Of a DNA stretch of 64,000 nucleotides, positions 48,583 to 60,379 are shown piece by piece. Position numbers and translations under genes: made by a program. This stretch comes from Polytrichum commune (lineage: Eukaryota > Streptophyta > Polytrichopsida > Polytrichales > Polytrichaceae). How positions within the stretch are numbered: position 1 is the first letter of the stretch; the number at the start of each line of letters is the position of its first letter. A model generated the notes under the pieces. It ran no database searches, was not told the origin of the DNA, and saw only the letters and a program-made list of their open reading frames with translations. The stretch lies in NCBI GenBank assembly GCA_950295325.1, contig OX485804.1, forward strand, positions 39,494,001-39,558,000, written 5' to 3'.

Positions 48583-51500
48583 CTAGCTGTGAGGTTCCAG
48601 ACACTCCTCACCTGTAGCCAGCTTTTTGTTGTACAAGGGCAACTCGAATAGGAGAGTGGACTTCACCCACTTTGGAAGGCTCCCGTACACAGCAGGGGGA
48701 AGAGGAATCAGAGGGCTGCCACATATTTCCATAATAAAAATGATGAGTGGAAGTGTTGCCTACATTGTGAGGAACAAACTGGAAAAACTGACAGATATTT
48801 GCACTCTTGTAGTTTCCAAAAATAACACCTGAACTCCAACATACTCCAAAACATATAAAAATTAGAGATACTTGGATCCACTCAAGTTGTACCTCGTTCT
48901 GGATTTGTAAGCCCGGTACTCTGCACTACCTCCATGCTTCTTGTCAGCTGATGCCTGCACCACAAATAGGCAATGTGTCAACAGAACACTCACCAAAAGC
49001 TTTCCAGCATCTCAGATTCCACCATGTCCTTTTGTAGCAATATCCACTTATAGATAAGTGGATGTTTGGACCATTAAAATTCCTCTTTTATCTGGTTGAC
49101 TGTTCAAAGATAAGTGTCAAGAGGATACTCAACATGGTTGTACTCTGACCTGGGTAAGGGGCACTTTATGGTAGAGCTTGAGGGCCCATGACCATTGAAA
49201 TCTAAAATCTCTAAAAAAACCAACATGGAGTCCTACATGGCATGCATGGACAATATTTCATGGTCTAATGGATTGTGCGTGAAGCCCATCTCGAAGGTAA
49301 GTCTGACACTAGACCGGGAGACCATGAAACTTTAAAGTCCCACAACCCTTGATATATTATAGCTTAGAGTGTAGAAGCGCACACATGAATAGGATGATAG
49401 TAAACTAGCATTCGGTTGAGAGCTCGGTCGCATATTTTCTTTCCACTATGCTTGGAAGACCCATGAGCGCACAAAATTCAATTTCAATTTTCCATGGTAC
49501 GACCTTCGGATGAGAGTCAAGAGCCCTCACAGTTTCATGGTCTTTAGCTTGTTCTGGAATTATTATTGCTTTTATCATATAAAGACCTAATTTTGTTTAT
49601 TTTTAAATGAATTAGGTGAGGGTGACTTAATTACTTCTGACTTGAATGAATAATATCAAAGAGATTTATATCAAGATAACACTACTTCCATAGTGTAAAG
49701 TGACCCTATATATCATGTAATCACTATACTCAGGGAGAAGGAGAATGTAGGCACACCTCAAGTATGGGGATCCCACTGACAAAGAGAAGAAGTAAGGTGA
49801 TAAAAATTGGACTAACGATAACTCCCCATTGACCACCTTTCAGAACTGGCGTGGAGGCCACAAATATACCATACCACAAGAGAATCTGTCACCAGGACAA
49901 ATTGAGTGTTAGCAACTATGTGAGATATCTTCAGTATATAAAGGTTCAGCAACTGTCTTGAACAAAATAGTCAATGTACAAACTAAGTGTCAGAGCTCCA
50001 CCTTGTGTCAGTATGGAATTTACAAACATTCTAGTAATATGACACACCTTTCAAACCATATCACTGGTGCCTACCAGTCAGGGCAAATTTACATACCTCT
50101 CCAAAGTAGTTAGGGTGTCGGGTCCATTTCCAGACACCAACATCACACCATCTATGATTAGATGCTGTGTCCTTTTTAAATTGGAGCTTCTGCTGATCTG
50201 CAACTGCTTCAACGACCACACCAATACCCCACATAGTCCAGCCAACTATGTCTGCTGTCTGAATTGCAGGATTTCGACTTATGATTCCATTTACCACCGT
50301 CAGTGGCAGGGTTACAGTCCACACCCAAATACCCTGTCAACACATTGACTACAGCATTAGTTTTCCACTACACTAAACAGCTGGTTTATTGTGGCATAAA
50401 AATTAGTGTGCTATGTTAATTAGAGTGGACGGTGTGACTTGTCATGTAGCACCAAGTGTCATGTGATATCCTCTCTAGTTACCACCTATTATGTGGGTCA
50501 ATGATGAATAATGTGAGCCCCACTAAATATAATCAGATGTTTAGTGTAGTTCACTACCCTTGATAGTACTTTGCTGGACTGCTCTCATGATCATTGTCAT
50601 TGACTGACATTCTGTCTCGGAGGCAACAAAAATTTAGCTTGCACAATGACATTTAGCACATCCACACCTGAATGGTCCAGAACACAGCAAATCTCAGGAG
50701 ATTATCTCTCCTGCCATCCATGCGTTTGTCCTCACCCCATTCTAGTATCCTGGTTCAGAAAAAAGTAAATCCAGTATTTGCATTCAAATAACAGATTACA
50801 TGTCAAACTCTGCACATTGTTACATAACCAAAGAGAACCTGTGACTGCTGTGTTTCATCGAGACCAGTGTCTTCATCACAAGGAAGCAAAATAAACATTA
50901 CAGCCAGGCAATCCAATGCACTCAAATTCAAAACCCCTATCATAATTGCAGGATAAGTACACCACATACACGATGGAAAGATCACATAACATACAGACCC
51001 TGAACAATATGAAAGTCACAACCTCGGTGCTTTATATATGGTTATGTTGAATAGAGGAAACTCTTACCGCATAAGCAGGAAGAGTGACAATCGAAGGCCC
51101 CAAAGGACAACCAAGGATGTCAGCACAGTCTGTGACCTCCCAGACAATATACACATAACATTTGATATAAGCCATGTATTGCATTTACTATAGTAGATGG
51201 AGCAAAAGACGTTCTATTTTTTATGATATCTCTTGGCTTGTAACACATGGCAATTTTCTTCGACAATAGAAGAAAATAAATCATTATCAAGGATAGAACA
51301 TGAATATGCAGGACAACTGTAAAGTGAAGTACATGTTAAACTGACCTGGCGTAGATAATGAGTGTTGTTGAGGAAAAAGGATACAAGAGCAAGTACTACG
51401 AAATTGAACACACCTGCCCATTCCCACGATTTGTTACCTTCTCAACATCATCAACAATATCTTTTCACCTGAACATCATGAACTAGGTAATGGACTCAAG

Positions 51501-53247
51501 GAGCCTTGCAATGGATTATAGAAGACACCCATTCTACCAAGCCATGGTAGTGACAAGGTAGATATTGAGTGTCTACTACAACCGATGGCAAGGCGACACA
51601 TGCCCGTTACCAAACGTAGTGGTCAAACCATGGGATGATCATCAATTATGGGTGATAATGTGACTCCTCGTATCAAAGAATCAACAAAAGCCACGTCAGC
51701 AAAATCGTTTGGCCTCACCACTGCGACTAGTAGCAAATTGACTAACAGTTCATATGTCAGCTTGAAAGCTTGCTCAACTTCGATGCAGTCAGGATTGCAT
51801 CCGAATTGACGTGAATGATGAGTATGTTCAAACATACTTATAAGAAAAATAGCTCAGAGTCAATCTAAATATTCACTTGTTCTCTCCGGATGACAAGAAA
51901 GACTGATTCTGTGCATTCTAGTAAATCAACACGTCATTCACAGAAGACCTTACCAGCAAAGTCTGTGACCTTATCAAACTTCATTGCTGCAGCAATGATG
52001 AAAAATGTGAATTGAAAAGCTGCCTGCACAAGCCCACGCAACAGAGATATTTCAGTCAATTGGCCAAGTAATTTTTCATAGTGCCACAAAGAAACACGTA
52101 GAGGATTGATGGTGCTAATGAATCTTCAGCTGAGCTGTAAGAAATACCTAGTGCACCAATTGCCTAAGATAAATTTAATTTCTGAAACATGACAACCCCA
52201 TCTTGTAGGGTAAGTGTATGGATCAGAACTGTGCCTGTCAATCCCCACTGCCAGAGGAAAAATGCTGTGAGTATTTCAATTCATACGACACTTATTACCT
52301 GCTTTTCCATAATGGCCAATTGTTTTTGGAACCTTCCATTGGTCAGTCAGTCAATCACCACATGAGTGGTTTGTTGAACATCAGACTAAATACGACCTTG
52401 AAAATCGAACATTGCTGAGATAGGTGTATAATTCTTGTAACTCGTTTTCTTTTTCACATACTAGTGGGTAGAGGGTTTTGAAATAAAACTAAGTATTTGA
52501 TACACAACAGATCGTTATTGAAAATATTCACTAAAATGTCCAAGGGTATACAGGCAATACCATGGAATTTTGCAATGGAATAAGAACTAGGCAATAGATG
52601 TGAGGAGTCCTGTCACAGGTCATAATATCCTATAGCCAATGGCAAGGCGACATGTATTTGTTACCGTACGTAGTGGTCATGTCATGGGGTAGTCACCAAT
52701 TCCAGGTTGTGCCTCCTAGTATCCAATAAGGAATAGCAAAGTCAGCAAAATCGCTTGGTCTTGATAGTTATGGCCTATCCATGTGCTATGGTTTTTAGAG
52801 CATAATTGGGAGCCGAGTTACTCAAAACGTCTCAAAAGAGTAAAGGATATGAAGTTGATCAGTACATAATCTCCGATACCTTGTGGAAAATAGCTCAGTC
52901 TAAGAAACCACTCTAGTCTAAGCCCTTTTTGTAGCCCAAATCGTCCTGTGAGCGAGTCCGCTCACATTCACAGTCTACTAAAATTTTCAAAAGCCAGACT
53001 CGGTATGTATGGCCGGTGATGATTTGTATACTCCAAGTTTCGACCTCCTCTCAAGCTCTTCACCGAAAACAATGCACAGGGTCCAAGCAAATTCGAGCTC
53101 CCAGAGACAACCAGAGAAGAGAGGAAAGGACAACAAAAAAACAAAACACGGAACACTGAATCAGCAGATGAAAACACGTACGGTGACGAGGGCCGTGATG
53201 CCCAGGTAGCTGACATCGCCCTCCATGGCCATCGTAGCTTGCTTCAT
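48583..53247 (-). CDS. DUF1295 / 3-oxo-5-alpha-steroid 4-dehydrogenase-like membrane protein
   Basis: Nine exons (53182-53247, 51954-52023, 51346-51413, 51068-51129, 50668-50749, 50097-50333, 49757-49885, 48893-48954, 48583-48715) splice at GT-AG sites into exactly 302 codons plus stop. The protein has several hydrophobic helices, a central ILEWGEDKRMD motif, DQQKLQFKK, and WKWTRHPNYFGE, the C-terminal signature shared with steroid 5-alpha-reductase and ICMT-like folds, where it contributes to NADPH binding. It ends with SADKKHGG and a conserved aromatic tail LPKWVKSTLLFELPLY. The exact substrate of plant DUF1295 proteins is not known to me; reductase activity is inferred. I chose the ATG at 53247. 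ATGs at 53232 and 53226 are equally in frame, and an in-frame ATG at 53364 would add a Ser-rich extension. Confidence 0.9.
50368..50549. mobile_element. TIR element with CTACACTAAA ends, copy 2
   Basis: Terminal repeats CTACACTAAACAGCTGGTTT and AATCAGATGTTTAGTGTAG enclose about 140 bp sharing short motifs with copy 1 (GACTTGTCATGTAG versus GACATGTCATGTAG). It lies in an intron of the DUF1295 gene. Confidence 0.65.
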
Positions 53248-53929
53248 TCCGCGGCGAGCGTGCAATGCAGGCCAGGCGACGAGAGAAGAAGAGCTTGAAC
53301 ATGGCCTTTGAAGGTTAAGGGTTAAAGGCCTCTCCGCCCATGTGGCGCAACAAGGAAAGGCCACCCTCCTTCTCCAATTGGTTCTCTACTAAGGGCCGCT
53401 TTACACAGGAGAAGAATTCTAGGGGAATTATTGGGCGAGAGGGACACTCTTGTCCGGTGGTGGTTTACGCTATGGTCAAGAGTCTTTCGGTGGAGAACTT
53501 TGTATATGGATGAAAAAATGACAAGGCTGCCAATGTGGCGACATTTTTTGATGGGGAGTTCTCCTGAGGTCAAGTTTCTTGGGCAACCTCAAACCCTCGG
53601 ACAAGAAACTTGGCCTCCGGAGAACCCCAACTTGAATAAAATATTTTTTCCTTAGAGAAATCTAAACCGTTAGATTGAAAGCTTGCCATGTTCAAAACCT
53701 ATTGACTTGGTTGGTTCTTCCTCTTTCACTTCAACGCTCTCTTGCTTAGTTGTAGAGGCAAGTTGAAGGTTCATATGTGAGAAATTTGTGTGTAGAAGTT
53801 TTTTTGCAAGATGGTTGGTTACGCGCATTTTCCGTTTATTTGTAGCCAAGATGAAAACTACGCTGGTAGTGATAATTCATTTTAAACAACCAAGTCAATT
53901 TGCAACTAGTGCCTTTAGATCTTACAATC
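53248..53929. other. 5' flank of the DUF1295 gene
   Basis: GC-richer up to about 53600, consistent with promoter and 5' UTR on the minus strand. No additional gene seen. Confidence 0.4.
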
Positions 53930-54290
53930 CGAATTCTCTTCAACTAATAGAAACTTGATTGGAGAGTTTGAACCTTGTGAAGACAACATAGATATTGGAG
54001 GAAAATAAGTAGATGAAGGGAGTGACGTGCAAATTGTAGAACCTTTTGCCAAACCCCTAAACAAGAAGAGAGATACAGTAAAAAAGAAGAAAGCCCTAGC
54101 AAAGAGGAGAGCTACAAAGGTGAAGGTGGAAGGAAAAGAAGAAGAAGAACGAAAAGAATAAAAGAAGAAAAATTGGTTCGACAACGAAGTTGAGCACTTG
54201 ATCGTACTTCGAGGGGAGATGCAGCCGGAGTTTGAGAATAATGCAAACAAAAAAGATATATCAACAATCTATTCAAGGATTTTTTTAATT
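53930..54290 (+). pseudogene. fragment of a trihelix/SANT-like, lysine-rich protein gene
   Basis: One forward frame reads EFEPCEDNIDIGGK, stop, VDEGSDVQIVEPFAKPLNKK, a long Lys/Arg/Glu-rich stretch, stop, then NWFDNEVEHLIVLRGEMQPE. The last motif resembles the first helix of plant trihelix/SANT-type DNA-binding domains, which are common in genes captured by or derived from transposons. Two stops and no continuation make it a fragment. Family assignment is tentative. Confidence 0.35.
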
Positions 54291-54909
54291 TTATTTGTTA
54301 CATAGTAGCTTTGTTTAGCAAAAGGCGTATGCCCTTTGATGCCTTTGCCTTCGCTTGCAACCGAGAAGGCCGGATTGGCCCGGATATGTGCCCCCTCTTT
54401 CCCTCCCATTTGAAATTCAAATGAAATGGGGTTTCAGTCAAAATAACGCCACCAAGCATCAAATCATGGACCTCCAAGTTTAAAGCCTTATCGTTACACT
54501 TCACCAACCAACATTTTTTCTCTTTCCTTGATGCTAGAAGATCTATACATTGTTAATCTATTCATTTTACATAACCCAAGCATGTATTACCTTAAATATT
54601 TCAATATCATTTTTAAAGATTAAGGACATGTTTTTAAGCATTTTAACACGATCCAACACTTCATATTGCATAGTAGTCTAGTATTATAATTCATTTTGAA
54701 TACGAGTTGATACATGGATTCGACTTCAACCACAAATGTTAGTTGCAATCCCTGGATTTTTTTATATTGCTGAAGTATATATGTCGCAAAAAATTTGAAA
54801 TTATTTTTAATTCGTACAAAGAGGACGAACTCGTCAATTCGGTTTCAAAAAATGATAGGCATGAATGTAAATTCTATGATTTTTTGGATTAGTGGTGGCA
54901 CTAAGCCGA

Positions 54910-55020
54910 CTTATCGTGTAAATAATGATCGTGTATCACTTCAGCTCGAACACCAACCTCCACTAATCAAACAACACTAAAACATAGCAAAGTCACTCAT
55001 AAACAACACACCTCGACAGA
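54910..55020 (+). repeat. direct repeat, copy 1
   Basis: GTGTAAATAATGATCGTGTA, CCACTAATCAAACAACACTA and TAAACAACACACCTCGA recur at 55348-55465, 435 bp away. Confidence 0.6.
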
Positions 55021-55347
55021 GAAGAAAGATAGTCAAACCCTTGCAAGAGCTTTAATTTTCTCTTCAAATGTACATAATGAGTCAAACTATCTTTCACTCT
55101 ACTACGGGAGAATCCAAGAGTGTAAGAAAAGGGAGAAGAACTCAAGATTTATTGCAAAAACATGCAATCTTCACCTCATACAAGCTCTCTCCACACACTC
55201 ACCCACAAGACTTGACTTGGCAAGAATGCCAAGCCAAGGAGGAGGCTCCTCACTTAGGAGCCTTTCTCTCCACATCTAAGATTTATCCATTCAAATTTAA
55301 ATGAATGAAACCCAACGGATAAGGTGCGGCCGCCGAAGCCAAATACC

Positions 55348-55465
55348 GTGACAACTGTTGTGTAAATAACGATCGTGTGTCACTGCAACTCAAGTACCAA
55401 CCACCACTAATCAAACAACACTAAAACATAGTAAAATCATTTATAAACAACACACATCGATATGC
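55348..55465 (+). repeat. direct repeat, copy 2
   Basis: Counterpart of 54910-55020. The DNA between the copies holds a short open frame (55068-55304) and a TTGGCAAGAATGCCAAGCCAA inverted repeat near 55219-55238. This could be a small LTR-type element or a tandem duplication. Confidence 0.6.
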
Positions 55466-56363
55466 CCCCCCTCAACTGACTATGGAGTCCCGCCAAACAG
55501 CTAGGACCAATGCCAATCCAAAGGGCATGGATAATGAAAAATTACTCCGCAACTAACTAGTGTGGTGAACATCATTTTAAAGAACTGTAGGTTGGATGTA
55601 ATGTGAGCCTCATCCTTAATCGCCTCTGATGTTTGGCCATCAGATTCCAAAGAATTAGTTCCACCGCCTCATGTTGATTGCGTCTCTAAGCCATAACTCT
55701 TCATTTTCCATTTGGGCATGCACAAGATGATGAAAACCACATAAGATCATGGAATACGATTGGTGGAAGCACCAAGTACCAAAGATCCTCGACAGCGAGG
55801 ACAACTCCACTGTCTAGATGGTAGAGAAGTCAAGGGTGGCCTCAAGCATGTCCACGGGTAGATCACTCTAAGGCATTTTTGTGCACCACGTGCGGTTGGG
55901 GTTTTTTTTTGTTTTGGGGCTATTTACCTTTAAGGGTTGAATTAAAGCCTCCCAATAATTACTTAAATTTCAAAAATGGCCCATTTGTTTCCACCCTTCC
56001 ATTACTTATATTATCCAAGTCACTGTAATTTTTTGTACTCTATATTCCTTTTAAGTAATAAAGGCTAATCTACTTCCTAACGCAATTGACGAGTGTTCAG
56101 GGAAAGCATGAAAACAAAGAAGGGTGCAAACAATAATACCATAAAAACAGAGTTATGAAGAAAACACATAGGAGACCATAGCAAAGTAATACCATTGCAA
56201 ACACTATTATGATGAAAACACATAGGATCCTTATCTTCAACCCCTATATTAATTTTACAAAAAAATAATGGCCCACGTTTTATGTCCATCTAACTTACTT
56301 ATAATGGGATTGCCTACATTTAATGGCCCCTTCATTACTTGAAATTCCTTTATAATTTTTATT
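55466..56363. other. downstream flank of the Ty3 element, LTR not recognised
   Basis: A 3' LTR would be expected here, but no matching copy is found upstream of 63.3 kb. Duplicated ATGAAGAAAACACATAGGA strings near 56155-56225 are a local tandem repeat. Confidence 0.4.
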
Positions 56364-56873
56364 TCAAATGATTTTAATCCTCTCTATATTATGCCGCACG
56401 TCATTTTTAAAATGCACTAAGTGATCTACCCGTGAGCATGTCATGTGCCAACCACATTGACACTGATCAGACAAGAGCATAGTAGCCGCTCGTTTCTTCT
56501 CTCCACACACAAAATATGGAAGACCCTCTAGCACGACAGCCAGTTTAGAATGAACTGTATCCTCAATGGGTAGATGACATGGGACACAGTTTTTGGAATG
56601 CTCGCGACATTCCCTACCATCATTGCCTTCCAACAACAACAAACCACTCGGCAACACCTCCTTCACCCGAAGGATAGTATGCCCCGCCCTGACATCCAAT
56701 GTTGTAGGCAACTCACGTTGGAGATAAACATAATCCCCCTGTCGGAATCTTCGCAACTGAGGTCGGTAAGCACCACTACGAATGCGTGCATAGCGCAATG
56801 TATCATGGTGTTGAGCAATGGACAGATTTTCCATGGCCATAGGCACGGCCCTCTGAAAGAATTGAGCCCGCTC
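56364..56873 (-). pseudogene. integrase C-terminal tail with degenerate PHD-like finger
   Basis: In the same frame as integrase, beyond its TAG, the sequence gives a basic tail (RYARIRSGAYRPQLRRF) and RQGDYVYLQRE-type residues typical of the post-core integrase region. After a linker comes a Cys/His cluster: YFVCGEKKRAATMLLSDQCQ followed by CGWHMTCS. The spacing and the GWHM-C ending match the first half of a PHD finger (Cys-x2-Cys, Cys-x2-Cys, His-x2-Cys), with two ligands substituted. PHD fingers read histone H3 tails. Many Ty3 elements carry a chromodomain here, so a PHD finger would be an alternative chromatin tether. Moderate confidence because half the ligands are lost. Confidence 0.6.
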
Positions 56874-56876
56874 CTA

Positions 56877-57857
56877 CAAATACTTTGCCCAAATGTTTGG
56901 GTCGTCCAAGTCCCCAACAGGAGCTAACTTTTTCCAAGTAAAACTCGGGAGTATAGGCTCACATTCATACAACGACTGATACGGGTTGTAGGACGCCAAA
57001 GAGGCATGCATACTAAATCGATAGCCCATAGCAATCCAATGCAACATAAGGTTCCAATCCCGATGACTCCCCCGAAGTAATCCATACATCTTCAAGCCAC
57101 GCTTGGTTGTCTGAACAACCCGTTCAGCCAAGCCATCCGCCTCCAGATGATCCCGAGAGGTGGTGCGGTGATCTATGAGCGCCTTAGTGCACAACTCCTC
57201 AAAAGCACCAAGAGACTCCCTTCCTTGGTCCGTCAATACCTCAGCCGGTGCTCCAAAACGTGCCAACACACGATCCAAAAAGGTGGCCGCAGCCAACTCT
57301 GTAGAATTTTGGGGTACATCAACAAGCTTAATCCACATGCTAAAATGCTCCACCATCACCAACACGTACTTTGTTCCACGTGGCGTAACAACCAACGGTC
57401 CCGCAGAGTCCAATGACCAACGGTAGCCCAATCCCATGATAGGTAAGGGTTGTAACTGAGGTGACAAGGTGTTAAAGCTATATCTGACCCGGTCACAAAC
57501 TTCACACCTCCCAACATAAGCAGCCACCTGTTGATACATGCCAGTCCACCAATATTGGCCACGCAACATTGAATGTGTCCTACGTATGCCAAAATGTCCA
57601 AGTTCCTCATGCACTTGTCGCACCAAGGAAGCCCTCTGATCTACTATACGACTTGTCCCATCTGACCACAATCAAAATAACAAAATGTTCTCCCAATGAA
57701 ACCTTGTTATTCGATGTCCAATCCTATCCCTTTCCATTGCCGAGGTAGACGAAGGAAATGTCCCCTGCTGAAGCTTATGCAATACGGGGAGATCTTCCCA
57801 TATATCCGCAATAGCTTGAGGTCGATCAATCTCATCATCCGATGTCGTGTAAGAAAT
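56877..57857 (-). pseudogene. Ty3-type integrase (H2C2 finger and DDE core), interrupted
   Basis: The HHCC zinc finger is intact: His residues in HEELGHFG and Cys residues in CEVCDRV. The catalytic triad is recognisable as Asp in SLDSAGPL, Asp in LTDQGRES and Glu in ADGLAERVVQ. The frame extends upstream to about 57857 (DDEIDRPQAIADIW) across a TGA at 57672-57674, and stops downstream at TAG 56874-56876. The upstream end meets the nested insertion. It would catalyse strand transfer of element cDNA. Confidence 0.85.
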
Positions 57858-58009
57858 GGTTTAATAAGTAAATATAATGTGAAATGTTTTGAGAATAGGG
57901 TTTAAAACTAAAAAAAATAAAACTAAAAAAAATAAAGGTATAGACAAAAGGGAGGGGGGAGATCAGAGGAATGAGGGGAGAAGAGAAAGAACCGTGGTTA
58001 GAACCACGA

Positions 58010-58190
58010 AACTTAGAGTCACATGCTCAAAGGGTAGGTGGCGCCAACTGGTAGTTATCTGCCTAGTTTTCACCAGCAGTTTCAAGCCACGTGGCCATTC
58101 GCCTGCTCATACGGGTCCAGAGGGTTTCGAACCCGGACCAGTGCTATGGCGCTTGAAGCACTTTACCAGTTGGGCTTCCGCGGCTTGGCG
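58010..58190 (-). repeat. tRNA-derived SINE head
   Basis: On the minus strand an A-box-like segment (GCCCAACTGGTAAAG, within 58161-58180) is followed after about 30 bases by a perfect B-box core GGTTCGAAACC (58124-58134). These are the internal RNA polymerase III promoter elements of tRNA genes. The flanks do not pair into an acceptor stem, so this is a SINE or tRNA relic rather than a working tRNA gene. Confidence 0.6.
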
Positions 58191-58437
58191 TTTATCAGAG
58201 CATGCTGAAGGGATTTATATTCCTATCCATTGTTTATACGTTTTTTTATTTTTTATTTATTTAAGTGGATTTGAGTGGAAGAAAGAATCATATATTTTGG
58301 GGAAGCTTTAGAATAACGCATTCTTACTAGAAAGTATTTGGGTTACAAGAAGAATGACCATTTCAGAGCTTCACCAGTTTGATGTGATTATTTTGATTTT
58401 TTTTTTAACATGTCGAATTGGAGAGTTTTGTCTGAGT

Positions 58438-58859
58438 CTTAAGATGAAGAACTTCAACCAGAGCTTGAGCTGGATTTTTCTTTATCTCAACTGCCGACTC
58501 GTACTCTTCTACCACTTAGTCATTTACCACTGCATGAGCGTCCACAAGAAGAAGCTGGCCCTTCTCGGCCGTTGAAGCAACCTTGTGTGGAGCAGCGGTG
58601 ACACGGAAACCTTCAACAAGATGCTCGTGCATTGGTGATTTTGTTGCAAGCTGGATGTGTTGAACCTAACACTCGGGATGTGACATTTGGAGGAATTTTT
58701 GAACGCTTAAATGACGATCAATATTTTTGTTGTCTTGAGCCTGCGAAAGGAAATTACGGCCATCAACATTGGCTACAAGGTCCAGTTAATCCATTGTCTA
58801 AGGCTGATCGTGCGGACTACGTTGCAGTTATTCTTCGACGCATCTTCAAGTTCTTGTAG
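58438..58859 (+). pseudogene. unidentified decayed ORF inside the nested insertion
   Basis: A frame starting at about DEELQPELELDF runs to TAG at 58857-58859 with one internal TGA near 58600. It has an acidic, Leu/Pro-rich first half and a second half with DVTFGGIFERLNDDQYF and KGNYGHQHWLQGPVNPL. A stop lies immediately upstream. Codon-like composition suggests former coding sequence, probably carried by the inserted element. I do not recognise the family. Confidence 0.4.
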
Positions 58860-60379
58860 TTGGAGTGAAATTCCTTTTGGAATTCTTTTTAATATCATTT
58901 AGAAATATATTTGAGGTTATATGTTTTGTTTTTTTTGTTTTTCAAATTTCATCTTGTGTGCTTGAAGTTTGGTAAATGAAAGGTAGAAATAGTTTACCAT
59001 TTTGGTAGACTTTTGATGCCTTATGGCTAAGATAAGGAAATGACAAGGATTAAAGGATAGATAAGAATTAAGGGATAGATAAGGATGAAGTAAGCCTATT
59101 TGGGTTAACCAATGACTAGTTGAAGCCCATATGACATAGGTTTGGGTTAGTGTTGACTTTGGCGAGGAAGTTAAGAGGTTGACCCCTCTCTCCTCAAGGA
59201 GGTGTATTGACAAGGATTAATGATAGATAATGATTAAGGATAAATAGGGATGAAATAAGCCTATAGGGGTTAACCAATGACTAGTTGGAGCCCTTGTGAC
59301 ATAGGTTTGGGCTAGTGTTGACTTTGATGAGGAGGCTAAGGGGTCGGCCCCTCTCTCCAAATGGGATTGTGGAGTTTTAGTTTTAGTGTGTGTGTATGGA
59401 GGGCGAGAACTCAGTGTGTATTTGGAATTTTTCTATAAAAATTTGAGAGTTTGTACATCTTGTCGGTGTGATTCCGAAATGCTATAGCACGCTCCATTCG
59501 GACTTTGTATGTGAATTCTATGAGTGTTAGAGTGAAACTATGTTTGTTGTAAAGAAATTTAGAAGACCATGACTTCAAAAGCTTGTAAAAATTTATGTAT
59601 AGTGTTTTTGTTTATGAAATTTGAGTGAGTGATGTGTTATTGTACCAGCTCTTTATGAAGCTTTAAAATTCTTGATTTAGAGTTTTGAAGAGAAAGTTAT
59701 TGCCTTCAAGGCAAGAGGGTGTTAAGCTGCCAACTAGATTCAACAATGAAAGTGTGTACCAACTTCAACAGAGCATAGAAAACGTTTGGTAAGGATTTTT
59801 AAAATGAAATTTGGAGAAAACATGTGTGATGTTGTTAGCTTTTCAAAAAGCTATCACTTGGCATTAGCAAAGCTTATATGAAACCAGAACGTCCTATGAA
59901 GTGAAGGGAGGTACAACTAACAATGAATTTGGTTGTATGACCTTTGACAAGCTATGAAACTTCGACAGTATTTTACTAACCTTTAATATCTATTTTATTT
60001 TGTTAAGCACTTTGATAACTTTCCAAAATGCTAAAATACTCTTGATTTGGAGTAATTATGTTATTTTGGTGGTTCTTCAAAGTTTGGCTACAATTTTAGA
60101 GAGAGATCCGGGATTTTGAATATATGTATAAAACTTATATGGGTTTGTATATATGATGTATTCAAAGATGAATATTTTTTACATTATCTTAGTCTCCCAT
60201 GTCTTAAGCCAAAACTAATTGCAGCTAGAAATCCAGTATTTTCCCAAAGCAAAGACTTCTCTACCTGACACCGAGCCTTGTATCGGAACCTCAACAACCG
60301 CACCAAAAAATAAAGTGAGGTAAGTAGTCGCGTGCTAACTTGGAACCACCTTTCGATTACAATCTCCATGTCACCTGGC

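Larger units (their letters stand above)
57858..60180. mobile_element. nested insertion of about 2.3 kb between RNase H and integrase
   Basis: Ty3 coding similarity stops near 60.2 kb on the RNase H side and restarts at about 57.86 kb on the integrase side. The AT-rich DNA between does not belong to the polyprotein. It contains a tRNA-derived SINE-like head (58.0-58.2 kb), an unidentified decayed reading frame (58438-58859) and two roughly 190-bp direct repeats at about 59.03-59.19 and 59.21-59.36 kb (shared gattaaggataga, gggttaaccaatgactagttg and cccctctctcc strings). Exact ends and target duplication were not established, so class is unknown. Confidence 0.6.

Noticed and set aside
53248-53364. 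N-terminal Ser-rich extension of the DUF1295 protein from an ATG at 53364
   Set aside because: The conserved part begins at the GITALVT helix, and the ATG at 53247 gives a usual family length; no evidence that the upstream part is translated.
57842-60203. ATGTC on both sides of the nested insertion as a 5-bp target duplication
   Set aside because: The adjacent bases do not form TG...CA or any inverted ends, and a 5-bp match is likely by chance.
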